The translations under genes were made by a program, and so were the position numbers. Of a stretch of DNA of 64,000 nucleotides, positions 19,468 to 29,121 are shown piece by piece. The DNA lies in contig NZ_CP061293.1 of assembly GCF_018687495.1 (NCBI RefSeq), forward strand, positions 124,001 to 188,000. Direction: 5' to 3'. Each line of letters begins with the position of its first letter. Positions within the stretch are counted from its first letter, which is position 1. This DNA is from Polynucleobacter sp. MWH-Svant-W18. GTDB taxonomy: Bacteria; Pseudomonadota; Gammaproteobacteria; Burkholderiales; Burkholderiaceae. The notes beneath the pieces were generated by a model. It made no database searches. It saw only the letters and a list, made by a program, of their open reading frames with translations, and was not told where the DNA came from.

Positions 19468-19556
19468 GTTTGATATTTGACCACTAGTTTTTCCAATTTC
19501 CGGCTTGTATCTGTTATGTTTATGCCTTGAATTGATCTATTTTCTGGAATTTGCCC

Positions 19557-20594
19557 ATGTTGGACGCCCAAACTGTTGAAAAACCGCTTGCCTTAGTCAA
19601 ATCTAAGGCAAATTTACGTAAAGAGGTCGATGCCTCTGGTGAATGGACGGTTGCGCAAATAGAGGCTTTATTTGACTTGCCTTTCAATGAATTAATGAGC
19701 AAAGCCCAAGAAACGCATAAGGCAAATTTCCCTGAGGGCGATGTCGAATTGGCAACATTGCTCTCCATCAAGACAGGCGGTTGTCCCGAGGACTGCGGTT
19801 ACTGCCCACAGGCTGCCCGCTATGACACCGATGTCAAAGCAGAAAAACTCATGGGCTTGGAAGAGGTTTTAGAGGCTGCTAAAGCAGCTAAAGCAGCTGG
19901 CTCAAATCGTTTTTGCATGGGCGCCGCCTGGCGTGAGCCTAAGGATCGGGATATTGAAAAAGTCACTGCGATGATCAAAGGTGTCAAAGCCTTGGGTCTT
20001 GAGACTTGCGCTACCTTAGGCATGCTGGAGGCCGATCAAGCTCAGGCACTGCAAGAGGCTGGCCTGGATTTTTACAATCACAACCTAGATACGAGTGAAG
20101 ACTTTTATCGTTCCGTGATCTCTACACGGGGCTATCAAGATCGTCTGGATACTATTTCAAACGTTCGTGCTGCAGGAATGTCTGTGTGCTGTGGCGGTAT
20201 TGTGGGCATGGGGGAATCTCGTGAACAACGTGCTGCTTTCCTAGCTCGCCTAGCGAATCTCAGCCCCTATCCTGAGTCAGTGCCGATTAACCATCTCGTG
20301 CCAGTTGCAGGCACTCCCCTAGCCGATCAAAAGCCTTTAGACCCCTTGGAATTCGTGAGAACAATCGCTGTTGCCAGAATCACTATGCCCAAGGCACGTG
20401 TGCGCTTATCTGCTGGTAGACAAGAGCTGGGAAGATCTGTACAGGCCATGTGCTTTCTGGCTGGAGCCAATTCCATTTTCTATGGTGAGCAGTTACTCAC
20501 AACCGGCAACCCTGAGGCAGAGCAAGATCGCGCACTCTTGGCAGAATTGGGGCTTAAGACCAAACAAAGTTGTAAAGCTGAGGTTTTGGTCTAA
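19557..20594 (+). CDS. bioB: Biotin synthase
   Basis: Radical-SAM enzyme that inserts sulfur into dethiobiotin. The 345-residue protein has the cluster motif [16 protein letters not shown] (Cys-x3-Cys-x2-Cys) near residue 65, [13 protein letters not shown] segment [22 protein letters not shown], and the [2Fe-2S] ligands including the conserved arginine in [11 protein letters not shown] use the ATG giving [10 protein letters not shown]; a TTG two codons earlier is the alternative. It is divergent from bioAFD and followed after 12 bases by coq7. Confidence 0.96.
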   Translation: MLDAQTVEKPLALVKSKANLRKEVDASGEWTVAQIEALFDLPFNELMSKAQETHKANFPEGDVELATLLSIKTGGCPEDCGYCPQAARYDTDVKAEKLMGLEEVLEAAKAAKAAGSNRFCMGAAWREPKDRDIEKVTAMIKGVKALGLETCATLGMLEADQAQALQEAGLDFYNHNLDTSEDFYRSVISTRGYQDRLDTISNVRAAGMSVCCGGIVGMGESREQRAAFLARLANLSPYPESVPINHLVPVAGTPLADQKPLDPLEFVRTIAVARITMPKARVRLSAGRQELGRSVQAMCFLAGANSIFYGEQLLTTGNPEAEQDRALLAELGLKTKQSCKAEVLV

Positions 20595-20606
20595 TTTTTT
20601 CGGTTT

Positions 20607-21236
20607 ATGGCCCTCATCGACCGTTTCATTATTGAATTTGACACTGCGCTGCGCTCGGTTGTGGGCGGGGCGAATGCGGGGCGGCCAACGCCTGGCTCAG
20701 AAGTGGGAGTAACGACAGCTCTTGATGCTGCTGAGCGAAAGCATGCTGCCGGCTTGATGCGCGTGAATCACGTTGGTGAGGTCTGTGCTCAAGCACTCTA
20801 TCAATCACAAAAATTAGTTGCCAGAAATTCGCAAATTCAACAGATGCTAGATCACTCTGGTCAAGAAGAAATGGATCACTTGGCTTGGTGTGAAACACGT
20901 CTTAAAGAGTTAGGTTCGCACACGAGTTATCTCAATCCTTTTTGGTATGCCGGATCCTTTGCAATCGGCTTGGTGGCTGGCTTAGCGGGCGATCAATGGA
21001 GTTTAGGTTTTGTTGCAGAAACTGAAAAGCAAGTCGAGAATCATTTAGAAAGTCATCTCCAAAAGTTGCCCGAAACAGATCAACGTTCACGCGCTATTGT
21101 TGATCAAATGCGCATGGATGAAATTGCACATGGACAAGCAGCTTTGCATGCAGGCGGTGTTAGCTTGCCAGAGCCAATTCAGAAAATTATGCAAGCGATG
21201 TCAAAACTCATGACGACAACTGCTTACAAAATTTAA
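20607..21236 (+). CDS. coq7: Demethoxyubiquinone hydroxylase (Coq7)
   Basis: Di-iron hydroxylase catalysing the penultimate ubiquinone step. The 209 residues fold as a ferritin-like bundle. Ligand segments are LMRVNHVGEVCAQALYQSQ near residue 51, GQEEMDHLAWCE near residue 89, EKQVENHLESHL near residue 139, and MDEIAHGQAALHAGG near residue 171. The start MALIDRF is the first ATG after bioB. Together with the UbiH-type gene near 5 kb it indicates aerobic ubiquinone synthesis. Confidence 0.95.
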   Translation: MALIDRFIIEFDTALRSVVGGANAGRPTPGSEVGVTTALDAAERKHAAGLMRVNHVGEVCAQALYQSQKLVARNSQIQQMLDHSGQEEMDHLAWCETRLKELGSHTSYLNPFWYAGSFAIGLVAGLAGDQWSLGFVAETEKQVENHLESHLQKLPETDQRSRAIVDQMRMDEIAHGQAALHAGGVSLPEPIQKIMQAMSKLMTTTAYKI

Positions 21237-21285
21237 AATCAATCAAAGCAATTTCATTTAACGATTATTTTTTTAAAGTCATTTT

Positions 21286-21315
21286 TTAGAATACTGTTTT
21301 TAAATACAGTATATT
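21286..21315 (+). promoter_or_regulatory. Candidate SOS-controlled promoter, TTAGAA-N18-TATATT
   Basis: TTAGAA (21286-21291, 4 of 6) and TATATT (21310-21315, 5 of 6) flank the LexA-like palindrome so that the operator would lie between -35 and -10, a common SOS promoter layout. Transcription would run toward mraZ with a leader of about 200 bases. Confidence 0.35.
21292..21311. promoter_or_regulatory. LexA (SOS) box, TACTGT-N8-ACAGTA
   Basis: A 20-bp palindrome with perfect 6-bp arms and an AT-only 8-base centre. It matches the CTGT-N8-ACAG operator bound by enterobacterial-type LexA, which is also the type known in betaproteobacteria. It sits 56 bases after coq7 and 215 bases before mraZ. 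Confidence 0.65.
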
Positions 21316-21422
21316 TAGGCATTATCTGGCCTTATAGCTAAGACCTATTCTTAAGTATATTTTCCAAGCCATTGTTTCAAGTAGCTATTTTATTATCAGT
21401 ATTTTCTCAGGACATGACGCTA

Positions 21423-21438
21423 AGTGTTTGTAAACACT
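21423..21438. repeat. Inverted repeat AGTGTTT-GT-AAACACT
   Basis: Perfect 7-bp arms around a 2-base centre, 32 bases upstream of the mraZ -35 box. AAACACT recurs at 21465-21471, overlapping the first base of the -35. Immediately after it is a second small inverted repeat, GAGAA-A-TTCTC (21440-21450). The spacing suggests a dimeric regulator site; the protein is unknown. Confidence 0.4.
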
Positions 21439-21470
21439 AGAGAAATTCTCAAAAAAATCCCCAAAAACAC

Positions 21471-21499
21471 TTGACCCCCCTAGCGTGATCCTCTAAAGT
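21471..21499 (+). promoter_or_regulatory. Promoter of the mra/dcw cluster
   Basis: TTGACC (5 of 6) and TAAAGT (4 of 6) are separated by exactly 17 bases. The predicted start lies about 20 bases before mraZ and within the MraZ boxes, so bound MraZ would block it. Confidence 0.7.
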
Positions 21500-21523
21500 G
21501 GGAGGAAGTGTGAAAAAGTGGGG
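21496..21523 (+). promoter_or_regulatory. Three tandem MraZ boxes
   Basis: AAGTG recurs three times at exact 10-base spacing, giving cores TGGGA, TGTGA and TGGGG. This matches the TGGGN direct repeats with 5-base spacers bound by E. coli MraZ. They begin within the -10 box and end 3 bases before the mraZ ATG, the expected place for autorepression. Confidence 0.8.
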
Positions 21524-21526
21524 TAA

Positions 21527-21958
21527 ATGGTGTTTCAAGGTGCGTCAGCTCTCAATTTGGATGCAAAAGGCAGGATGTCTATTCCCGCCAAGCATCGTGA
21601 CGCCTTGTTGGTTCAAGGCGAGGGTCGAATCACGCTGACAAAACACCCTGATGGCTGCCTTTTGCTTTTTCCAAGGCCGGAGTGGGAAACCTTTAGAGCA
21701 AGGGTTGCGCAACTTCCGATGGATGCCCATTGGTGGCGCAGAATTTTTCTCGGTAATGCAGCTGAAATGGATCTTGATAGTGCAGGTCGCGTATTAGTAG
21801 GTCCAGAGTTGCGTGCAGCTGCAGGACTAGAAAAAGAAGTGATCTTGCTTGGTATGGGTAGTCATTTGGAATTGTGGGACGCAGCAACTTACGCTGCAAA
21901 AGAACAGGCTGCAATTGCACTAGGTATGCCTGAAGCACTCAAGCAATTTAATTTTTGA
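21527..21958 (+). CDS. mraZ: Transcriptional regulator MraZ
   Basis: AbrB-fold, ring-forming repressor of the division and cell-wall cluster. The 143-residue protein has two SpoVT/AbrB-like repeats with the DNA-contacting motif [14 protein letters not shown] near residue 12 and its partner [18 protein letters not shown] near residue 82. The gene follows its own operator repeats directly. It lies 12 bases before rsmH and heads the long plus-strand cluster. Confidence 0.96.
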   Translation: MVFQGASALNLDAKGRMSIPAKHRDALLVQGEGRITLTKHPDGCLLLFPRPEWETFRARVAQLPMDAHWWRRIFLGNAAEMDLDSAGRVLVGPELRAAAGLEKEVILLGMGSHLELWDAATYAAKEQAAIALGMPEALKQFNF

Positions 21959-21970
21959 TGACAGGGTGCT

Positions 21971-22921
21971 ATGAACATAACTCATCGCCCAGTGTTACTG
22001 GCCGAGGCGGTGACGGCGCTAATCAGTGGTCCGCTCATTCAGAATCAAAACGCATCAGAAAATATTGTAGTGATCGATGGAACATTTGGGCGGGGTGGTC
22101 ATACCCAGGCATTGCTCAAGCAGCTTCCTCCAACCGCGCGCATGATTTCTTTCGACAAGGATTTAGATGCGATCGCAGTTGCACAGACAATCCAAGATCC
22201 ACGTTTAACGATCGTGCACGACAGCTTCGCACGGATGGATCAATATGCCCAAGCAGAATCGGTCGATGGAATTTTGTTAGATCTCGGAATCAGTTCTCCG
22301 CAGGTGGACGAAGCGCACCGTGGGTTTTCATTTCGTCGCGCAGGACCTCTCGATATGCGGATGAATACAGAGCAGGGCTTAACAGTGGCAGAGTGGTTAG
22401 AGCAGGCATCGCTCGAGGAGATCACTTACGTGATTAAGACTTACGGCGAAGAGCGTTTTGCATTTCAGATTGCTAAAGCTATTGTGGCTAAGCAAGAAGA
22501 GGGATTGTCACCAAAAACAACCACTGAATTGGCTGCACTAGTAGCTAGCGTGGTTCGCACACGCGAAGTTGGTCAAGATCCTGCAACCAGAACTTTCCAA
22601 GCCTTACGGATTTTTATTAATCGCGAATTGGAAGATTTGGAATTAGGCCTAAAGGCTGCTCTGCGTTTATTAAAGCCAGGAGCGAGACTAGCTGTCATTA
22701 GTTTTCACTCCTTAGAAGATCGCATTGTTAAACAATTCTTGCAATCCAACGCCAAAGTGGAAGTGCCACGTGGCCTTCCAGTGCGCGATAGAGATTTGCC
22801 ACAAAGTGCCTTAGAAATTATTGCTAGGGTAAAGCCCAGCGACATTGAGATTTTAGAAAATCCGCGTGCACGCTCCGCAATTATGCGAGTAGCAGAAAAG
22901 CGTATCGGAGCATTTGCATGA
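21971..22921 (+). CDS. rsmH: 16S rRNA (cytosine(1402)-N4)-methyltransferase RsmH
   Basis: Methylates C1402 in the ribosomal P-site using S-adenosylmethionine. The 316 residues begin [13 protein letters not shown], include the SAM-binding [16 protein letters not shown] near residue 35, [13 protein letters not shown] near residue 99 and [12 protein letters not shown]. The C-terminus carries [15 protein letters not shown]. Its last codon overlaps ftsL by 4 bases. Confidence 0.97.
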   Translation: MNITHRPVLLAEAVTALISGPLIQNQNASENIVVIDGTFGRGGHTQALLKQLPPTARMISFDKDLDAIAVAQTIQDPRLTIVHDSFARMDQYAQAESVDGILLDLGISSPQVDEAHRGFSFRRAGPLDMRMNTEQGLTVAEWLEQASLEEITYVIKTYGEERFAFQIAKAIVAKQEEGLSPKTTTELAALVASVVRTREVGQDPATRTFQALRIFINRELEDLELGLKAALRLLKPGARLAVISFHSLEDRIVKQFLQSNAKVEVPRGLPVRDRDLPQSALEIIARVKPSDIEILENPRARSAIMRVAEKRIGAFA

Positions 22922-23184
22922 ATCGTGCAACTCTAACCTTGCTCGCTTTACTTTTAATTTGTGCACTCTCTTTGGTGGCAGCACAGCAACGAGCTCGAAA
23001 ACTTTTCATCGCACAAGAGCGGGCTCAAATTGAAGAGCGCGCTTTGAAGCAAGAAGGATTGCGTTTGGAATACGAACAGCGCAACCTATCTAAATCTGCA
23101 CGGATTCGTGATGTAGCACGCAATCAATTGCATATGTCCCCAATTTCTCCTGAGCGTACTCTGTATTTGAAGGAGGCTAAATGA
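22918..23184 (+). CDS. ftsL: Cell division protein FtsL
   Basis: Bitopic divisome protein that bridges FtsQ/FtsB and FtsWI. The 88-residue product has a short cytoplasmic start, one membrane helix (about residues 4-22) and a periplasmic coiled coil of alternating charged and hydrophobic residues (about 25-65). Identity rests on size, topology and its fixed place between rsmH and ftsI. It overlaps both neighbours by 4 bases. Confidence 0.93.
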   Translation: MNRATLTLLALLLICALSLVAAQQRARKLFIAQERAQIEERALKQEGLRLEYEQRNLSKSARIRDVARNQLHMSPISPERTLYLKEAK

Positions 23185-24953
23185 GGCCGGTTGGTTTTTC
23201 TACTACTCCAAATTTAGTGCTGCGCCTGCCAATGTGGCGGTCACGCTTGATGCTATTTCTCTTGTTCTTTGTATTCATGTTGCTATTGCTGCGTGCATTT
23301 TGGATTCAAGGTCCGGGAAATGCGTTTTATGAAGCCAAGGGTGTACGTGGCACACAACGAGAGTTAGAGTTGCCTGCCAGTCGTGGCAAGATTTTGGATC
23401 GCAATGGTCAAGTCATTGCTACCAGTCTTGAGGCAAAGTCTGTGATTGCATACAACGATACAGTTCCCGATGATTTAGCAGCAGATAAAGTTCAAAAGCT
23501 TGCGAGCTTATTGCAAATGAGTGAAGCAGAATTGCGCAGGAAACTCAAAGAAGAACGCAAGCAGATTTTCCTAAAGCGTCAGGTTGAACCAGCTATTGCT
23601 CAACAAATTAAGCAGCTTGAAATACCTGGCATTGGTCTAAATAATGAATATCGTCGTTTCTATCCAGAAGGCGAGGCGATGGCGCATGTGGTGGGCTTTA
23701 CCAATGTGGAAGATCGTGGCCAGGAGGGAATGGAGCTTTCCAGGGAGAAAGAACTTGCTGCACACCCTGGGCAAAGACGGGTAGTCATTGATCGTTTAGG
23801 TCGTGTTGTGGAAGATCTAGCAATTGAGCAATTGCCGCAAAACGGCAAAGACTTACAACTGTCGATTGATAGCAAGATTCAATATCTTGCCTATAACGCG
23901 GTAAAAGATGCTGTGATTGAGCATCATGCTAAAGCGGGCGGCGCAGTGGTCTTGGATACTCAGACTGGCGAAATTTTGGCTTTAGCAAATTACCCAAGCT
24001 ACAACCCAAACGATCGCAGAAATCTGAGTGGTGAGCAACTCCGTAATCGTGTGATGACTGATACGTTTGAGCCTGGCTCAACAATGAAACCATTAACTGT
24101 TGCAATTGCCTTAGAAAAAGGTGCCGTTGCACCCAATACCAATATGGTGATTGGTGCGAAATATCTGGTTGGTCCAAAACCGATTACTGATACACATCCA
24201 TATGGAAATCTCACGGTTGCTCAGATCATTCAAAAATCAAGCAATATTGGTACCGCAAAGATTGCAATGAATAATCTCTCACCAGAAGAGATGTGGGATT
24301 TTTATACTGCTGTAGGTTTGGGGCAGGCTCCAAAAATTGGTTTCCCTGGAGCAGTTGCAGGAACTGTCCATCCATTTAAGAAGTGGATGCCTACTGACCA
24401 GGCCCGTATCGCATTTGGATATGGTATTTCGGCATCGCTGTTTCAGGTGGCTCGTGCTTACACAGTGTTTGCGCGTGATGGCGAATTGGTACCCCTCACG
24501 ATTGAGCGTAGCCCTGAATTTAAGCCAGGCACTCGAGTGCTTTCAGCAAAAACTGCTATTGAAATGCGCGGCATGATGGAGGCCGTAACCGAGCCTGGCG
24601 GCACAGCCGTGAAAGCGCAGACTGAGGGATATCGTGTTGGCGGTAAAACAGGTACTGCTCATAAGTTAGTAGGTAAGGGATATGGAAACTCGTACCGCGC
24701 TTATTTTGCTGGACTAGCACCGATTAGTGCGCCACGTATCGTGGTTGCAGTCATGATTGATGAACCCACTGGTGGAAGTCACTATGGTGGCGATGTCGCT
24801 GCACCGGTTTTTTCAACGATTGTTGGTGAAACACTGCGTACATTGAATGTGTTGCCAGACAACAAAGTGAAACAGATGGTTCTGGAGGATAAGAGTCCTG
24901 CAGAAATTCGTACTGCGAATGTGCAGACACAGCATGTGGCTTTGAAAAGATGA
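23181..24953 (+). CDS. ftsI: Septal peptidoglycan transpeptidase FtsI (PBP3)
   Basis: Class B penicillin-binding protein that cross-links septal peptidoglycan. The 590 residues comprise a membrane anchor (about 21-43), a pedestal domain opening with SRGKILDRNGQVIA, and a transpeptidase domain. The transpeptidase domain has the acylated serine in GSTMKPL (Ser300), the SSN motif in IQKSSNIGTAKIA and KTGTAHK near residue 489. Coupled to ftsL and murE by 4-base overlaps. It works with the FtsW encoded downstream. Confidence 0.97.
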   Translation: MRPVGFSTTPNLVLRLPMWRSRLMLFLLFFVFMLLLLRAFWIQGPGNAFYEAKGVRGTQRELELPASRGKILDRNGQVIATSLEAKSVIAYNDTVPDDLAADKVQKLASLLQMSEAELRRKLKEERKQIFLKRQVEPAIAQQIKQLEIPGIGLNNEYRRFYPEGEAMAHVVGFTNVEDRGQEGMELSREKELAAHPGQRRVVIDRLGRVVEDLAIEQLPQNGKDLQLSIDSKIQYLAYNAVKDAVIEHHAKAGGAVVLDTQTGEILALANYPSYNPNDRRNLSGEQLRNRVMTDTFEPGSTMKPLTVAIALEKGAVAPNTNMVIGAKYLVGPKPITDTHPYGNLTVAQIIQKSSNIGTAKIAMNNLSPEEMWDFYTAVGLGQAPKIGFPGAVAGTVHPFKKWMPTDQARIAFGYGISASLFQVARAYTVFARDGELVPLTIERSPEFKPGTRVLSAKTAIEMRGMMEAVTEPGGTAVKAQTEGYRVGGKTGTAHKLVGKGYGNSYRAYFAGLAPISAPRIVVAVMIDEPTGGSHYGGDVAAPVFSTIVGETLRTLNVLPDNKVKQMVLEDKSPAEIRTANVQTQHVALKR

Positions 24954-26500
24954 GGGCAGTAGTGAATATTGAGCCCAGTCTCTTAATTGATCGTTTGCAT
25001 GAACTAGCGAAGAGCTCTGTAACAGTGAGTGCAGATAGTCGCCAGATTCAATCTGGCGATATCTTTTTTGCTTACCCAGTTGGTCATGGGTCTGTATTAC
25101 GGGATAGCCGTCAATTTATTGAAGCGGCATTAAATGCTGGTGCAGCAGCAGTTGTATTTGATCCCCTGGATTTTGCTGAGCAGTATGCAGAGCATCCCCA
25201 ATGTATTCCGGTTGAAAATCTTGCAGCTAAAGCGGGTGAAATTTGTGCGCAGTGGTATGGGCATCCAAGTCAGCAATTAAAAGTGATTGGGGTCACAGGT
25301 ACTAATGGGAAAACGAGCATTACCCAATGGCTAGCCCAAGCACTGGATGGGGCTAATCACCGTACGGCAGTCTTGGGGACTTTGGGGACCGGCTTCCCAG
25401 GTGCGTTAGTTCAAACTGGCTACACCACACCCGATGCTCCCAAGTTACAAACTCAATTAAAAGAATTATTAGATGCTGGAGCCAAACAGGTGGCGATGGA
25501 AGTTTCATCGCATGCACTGGATCAAGGTCGAGTATCTGGAACCCAATTCAATTGCGCTGTGTTTACCAATTTGACACAAGATCATCTGGATTACCACGGC
25601 AGTATGGCTGATTATGCACAAGCTAAAGCCAAACTATTTCAGCAATCCAATTTAGAGCATGCAGTACTCAATTTTGATGATTCATTTGGCCGTGAATTGG
25701 CTATGAAACTTTTGGCTAAAGCTGAGACAAAAGTTTGGGCTTATGCCTTAAGTCAAAAAGCACTTGAAGGCTTTGAAAAGTTTGGCGATCGTTTGCAGCG
25801 AGTGTATGCAAAAGACATCATCTTGAATGGTGCTGGCTACGATGTTGTATTTGTATGTGAAAACCTTGGTCAAAGCGTACTGCATCTTCCATTGTTGGGT
25901 GAATTTAATGTAAGCAATGTACTGGCAGTTTGGACTGTATTACTCAGTCAAGGTTTGACTTGCGAAGAGGCTGGCAAAAGAATTTCCCAATTGCGTCCTG
26001 TTCCAGGCCGTATGGAGCTGATTGAATTGGGTAAACAGCAAAAGTCTGAGGGCTTAATGGTAGTCGTAGATTATGCCCACACACCAGATGCGCTCGAAAA
26101 GACATTAAAAGCATTAAGACCAATCGCTGAGCAGCGCGGTGGAAAAATTTGGTGTGTATTTGGTTGTGGTGGCGATCGTGATCTTGGTAAACGCCCACAA
26201 ATGGGTGCTGTAGCTTATCAAACCGCAGATTACATTGTGATTACCAGCGATAACCCACGCTCTGAAGAGCCTCAGGCAATTATGGAAATGATTCGCTCTG
26301 GTATTGCTGCTGCTGCCGAGAATGTACAAATGGTTGAGGATCGGGCAGCTGCGATCATGGCCGCGGTACGCAATGCCTCTTCTAAAGATGTCGTTTTAGT
26401 AGCTGGCAAGGGTCATGAAACTACTCAAGAAATTCACGGTAAGAAATTTGACTTTTCTGATCAAGAGCATATTCGTCTAGCGGCTGGGGGATTGGTGTGA
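24950..26500 (+). CDS. murE: UDP-MurNAc-Ala-Glu:meso-diaminopimelate ligase
   Basis: Adds the third stem-peptide residue in the cytoplasm. The 516-residue Mur ligase has the P-loop [16 protein letters not shown] region near residue 110, EVSSHALDQGR, and the metal/ATP segment TNLTQDHLDYHG. The motif DNPRSEEP near residue 427 marks specificity for meso-diaminopimelate over lysine, predicting a standard Gram-negative peptidoglycan. Overlaps ftsI and murF by 4 bases each. Confidence 0.97.
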   Translation: MRAVVNIEPSLLIDRLHELAKSSVTVSADSRQIQSGDIFFAYPVGHGSVLRDSRQFIEAALNAGAAAVVFDPLDFAEQYAEHPQCIPVENLAAKAGEICAQWYGHPSQQLKVIGVTGTNGKTSITQWLAQALDGANHRTAVLGTLGTGFPGALVQTGYTTPDAPKLQTQLKELLDAGAKQVAMEVSSHALDQGRVSGTQFNCAVFTNLTQDHLDYHGSMADYAQAKAKLFQQSNLEHAVLNFDDSFGRELAMKLLAKAETKVWAYALSQKALEGFEKFGDRLQRVYAKDIILNGAGYDVVFVCENLGQSVLHLPLLGEFNVSNVLAVWTVLLSQGLTCEEAGKRISQLRPVPGRMELIELGKQQKSEGLMVVVDYAHTPDALEKTLKALRPIAEQRGGKIWCVFGCGGDRDLGKRPQMGAVAYQTADYIVITSDNPRSEEPQAIMEMIRSGIAAAAENVQMVEDRAAAIMAAVRNASSKDVVLVAGKGHETTQEIHGKKFDFSDQEHIRLAAGGLV

Positions 26501-27948
26501 TGTCGAGTATGACCACATTAGCTCAAGTACATGCAATGTTGCCTGGTAGCAAGTTGCTCAATATTTCTGAGGAAGATGCGCAAGCATTAAATATCTCTCG
26601 TGTTGGTACCGATAGCCGCCAAATTGAATCCGCAGAGTTATTTGTGGCTTTATCTGGCGAGCGCTTTGATGCGCATGATTTTTTAAGCGATGTTGCGCAG
26701 GCTGGCGCAGCTGGTGCATTAATTAGCAATACCGAAAAATGTCCTACAAATCTTTCCGCAGTTTGTGTTGCTGATACCCGCTTTGGCTTAGGCGAATTGG
26801 CGAAAGAATGGCGAAAAGCTCACCCGATCCCATTGGCAGTCGTTACTGGTAGCAATGGTAAGACTACGGTTAAAGAAATGATTGCCGCTATTTTTAAAGC
26901 TGCGGTAGGAGAAGGGCACACTTTAGTTACCAAAAGTAACCTCAATAATGAGATTGGGCTTCCTTTAACCTTACTCAAACTCAGATCAACAGATCGCCTT
27001 GCTGTGGTTGAGTTAGGTATGAACCATCCGGGTGAGACTGCCCAATTAGCAGCGATTGCTCAGGCCAATATTGCATTAATTAATAATGCGCAGCGTGAAC
27101 ATCAAGAGTTCATGGCAACAGTGGCGGCAGTAGCACAAGAGCATTCTGATGCCATAAAGGCCTTGCCAAAAGACGGCGTTGCAGTCTTTCCCGCAGATTC
27201 GGAGTTCACTCCAGTTTGGCAAGCGGCTGCGGCGGGTCGCAAAGTCATTGATTTCGTTTTACAGTCTGGCAATACAAAGACTCAAGCCGGTGTTAAGGGA
27301 ATGCTCTTGAATAACGGCCATGTCCAAGTGGAAACTGAACTAGGCTCTATTGAAGTTCAATTAAATACACTCGGTAGCCACAATGTCCGCAATGCTTTGG
27401 CTGCAAGCGCAGTAGCAATAGCAGCAGGCATCAGCCTTGAAAAAATTAAAGAAGGTCTCGAAGCGTTTGTTCCAGTGAGCGGGCGCATGCAGACCAAGAA
27501 AATTGATTCGCATTACACCCTAATTGATGATAGCTATAACGCTAATCCAGATTCAGTGAGAGCAGCGATTGATGCTTTAAAGCAGTCCGGACATATAGCT
27601 TGGTTAATTTTGGGTGATATGGGTGAGGTAGGCAATCAAGGACCTGAGTTTCATCGTGAGGTTGGTGCCTATGCTGCTGAGCAGGGCATTGCTCAGTTAT
27701 TTGCCTTGGGTGAGCAATGTCAATTTGCTATCAAAGGATTTGACGAGGCCAAGAAAAACAGTCAATTTGAGAAGAGTGCCCAACATTTCTCAGATGTGGA
27801 TAGCTTGATTGCGCAATTGAGGGGCGCCCTTCAAGCCAAGTCAAATTCGAGCAATTCACATATTCATATATTGGTTAAAGGTTCCCGTTTTATGCGCATG
27901 GAGCGTGTAGTGCAAGCCTTATTAGAGGAGGCTAAAACATGCTCTTAA
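26497..27948 (+). CDS. murF: UDP-MurNAc-tripeptide:D-Ala-D-Ala ligase
   Basis: Adds D-Ala-D-Ala to complete the pentapeptide. The 483-residue protein shows the P-loop [14 protein letters not shown] near residue 117, [13 protein letters not shown], the segment [11 protein letters not shown], and [18 protein letters not shown] near residue 344. The C-terminal domain includes [11 protein letters not shown]. It overlaps mraY by 10 bases, and the GAGGAGG serving mraY lies within its last codons. Confidence 0.97.
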   Translation: MMSSMTTLAQVHAMLPGSKLLNISEEDAQALNISRVGTDSRQIESAELFVALSGERFDAHDFLSDVAQAGAAGALISNTEKCPTNLSAVCVADTRFGLGELAKEWRKAHPIPLAVVTGSNGKTTVKEMIAAIFKAAVGEGHTLVTKSNLNNEIGLPLTLLKLRSTDRLAVVELGMNHPGETAQLAAIAQANIALINNAQREHQEFMATVAAVAQEHSDAIKALPKDGVAVFPADSEFTPVWQAAAAGRKVIDFVLQSGNTKTQAGVKGMLLNNGHVQVETELGSIEVQLNTLGSHNVRNALAASAVAIAAGISLEKIKEGLEAFVPVSGRMQTKKIDSHYTLIDDSYNANPDSVRAAIDALKQSGHIAWLILGDMGEVGNQGPEFHREVGAYAAEQGIAQLFALGEQCQFAIKGFDEAKKNSQFEKSAQHFSDVDSLIAQLRGALQAKSNSSNSHIHILVKGSRFMRMERVVQALLEEAKTCS

Positions 27949-29108
27949 TTTTGGCGCAATGGCTCCAAGACGACTACGGCTTTTTGCGAGTCTTTAACTA
28001 CATCACCTTTAGAGCAGTGATGGCAACCGTTACTGCTTTGTTGATTGGTTTGGCTGCTGGTCCGTGGGTCATTCGTAAATTAAGCGCTTTAAAGATGGGT
28101 CAGGCAGTCCGTACCGATGGACCACAAACACATTTAGTGAAATCCGGTACTCCAACCATGGGTGGTGTATTGATCCTGATTGGTATTTTTGTTTCTTGCA
28201 TGTTGTGGGCTGATTTAAGCAATCGTTTTATCTGGATTGTGATGATTGTTACTTTTGGATTTGGAGCAATTGGTTGGGTTGATGATTATCGTAAGGTTGT
28301 GCGCAAAGATCCCAATGGTATGGCCTCAAGAGAAAAGTTCTTTTGGCAGACCTTGATTGGTTTATTTGCAGCAATTTATTTGGCGTTCTCAGTTTCTGAG
28401 GCAAATAACCTCAAAGTATTGCAATTGTTTTATGAATGGCTCCAAAGCGGTTTTGCACTAGACCTTCCAGCAAAAACTAATTTGCTAATCCCTTTCATGA
28501 AAGAAGTGAGCTATCCATTGGGAATGATGGGCTTCATCATTTTGAGCTACTTGGTGATGGTGGGTAGTAGTAATGCCGTTAACCTCACTGATGGACTAGA
28601 CGGCCTAGTCATCATGCCGGTCATTTTGGTCGGTGCAGCACTGGGTGCATTTGCCTATGTGATGGGTAATGCCATTTACGCTAAATATTTACTATTTCCA
28701 TACATCCCAGGCGCTGGAGAGTTGCTGATCTTTTGTGGCGCGATGGGCGGTGCTGGTTTGGCTTTCCTCTGGTACAACACGCATCCTGCGCAAGTATTTA
28801 TGGGTGATGTTGGAGCGCTGGCCCTGGGCGGCGCACTCGGAACAATTGCAGTCATTGTTCGTCAAGAGATCGTACTTTTTGTAATGGGCGGAATCTTTGT
28901 TGCAGAAACCGTTTCAGTAATGTTGCAAGTGGTTTGGTTTAAGTTGACTAAAAAATATTGTGGCGAGGGACGGCGTATTTTCCGTATGGCACCCTTGCAC
29001 CATCATTTTGAATTGGGTGGTTGGAAAGAAACTCAAGTGGTAGTGCGCTTCTGGATTATCACCATTCTCTTAGTATTAATTGGTTTATCTAGCTTGAAAT
29101 TACGGTGA
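27939..29108 (+). CDS. mraY: Phospho-N-acetylmuramoyl-pentapeptide-transferase
   Basis: Integral membrane enzyme making lipid I from UDP-MurNAc-pentapeptide and undecaprenyl phosphate. The 389 residues form about ten membrane helices. Motifs include GTPTMGG near residue 69, the magnesium-binding [23 protein letters not shown] near residue 212, [12 protein letters not shown], and the histidine segment [14 protein letters not shown]. Start ATG is 7 bases after GAGGAGG. Followed by murD after 13 bases. Confidence 0.97.
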   Translation: MLLILAQWLQDDYGFLRVFNYITFRAVMATVTALLIGLAAGPWVIRKLSALKMGQAVRTDGPQTHLVKSGTPTMGGVLILIGIFVSCMLWADLSNRFIWIVMIVTFGFGAIGWVDDYRKVVRKDPNGMASREKFFWQTLIGLFAAIYLAFSVSEANNLKVLQLFYEWLQSGFALDLPAKTNLLIPFMKEVSYPLGMMGFIILSYLVMVGSSNAVNLTDGLDGLVIMPVILVGAALGAFAYVMGNAIYAKYLLFPYIPGAGELLIFCGAMGGAGLAFLWYNTHPAQVFMGDVGALALGGALGTIAVIVRQEIVLFVMGGIFVAETVSVMLQVVWFKLTKKYCGEGRRIFRMAPLHHHFELGGWKETQVVVRFWIITILLVLIGLSSLKLR

Positions 29109-29121
29109 GCCACAAGTCAAT

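Larger units (their letters stand above)
21237..21526 (+). promoter_or_regulatory. Regulatory region upstream of the dcw cluster
   Basis: A 290-base AT-rich gap with no credible gene (the longest ATG frame I read near its 3' half codes for eight residues). It contains a LexA-type palindrome, a 7-bp-arm inverted repeat, a sigma70-like promoter and three MraZ boxes, each listed separately. Confidence 0.8.

Noticed and set aside
19468..19556. Possible BirA operator between bioA and bioB
   Set aside because: Looked for the TTGTAAACC/GGTTTACAA-type dyad. Only scattered partial matches such as TTGTAT were found, not enough to call an operator.
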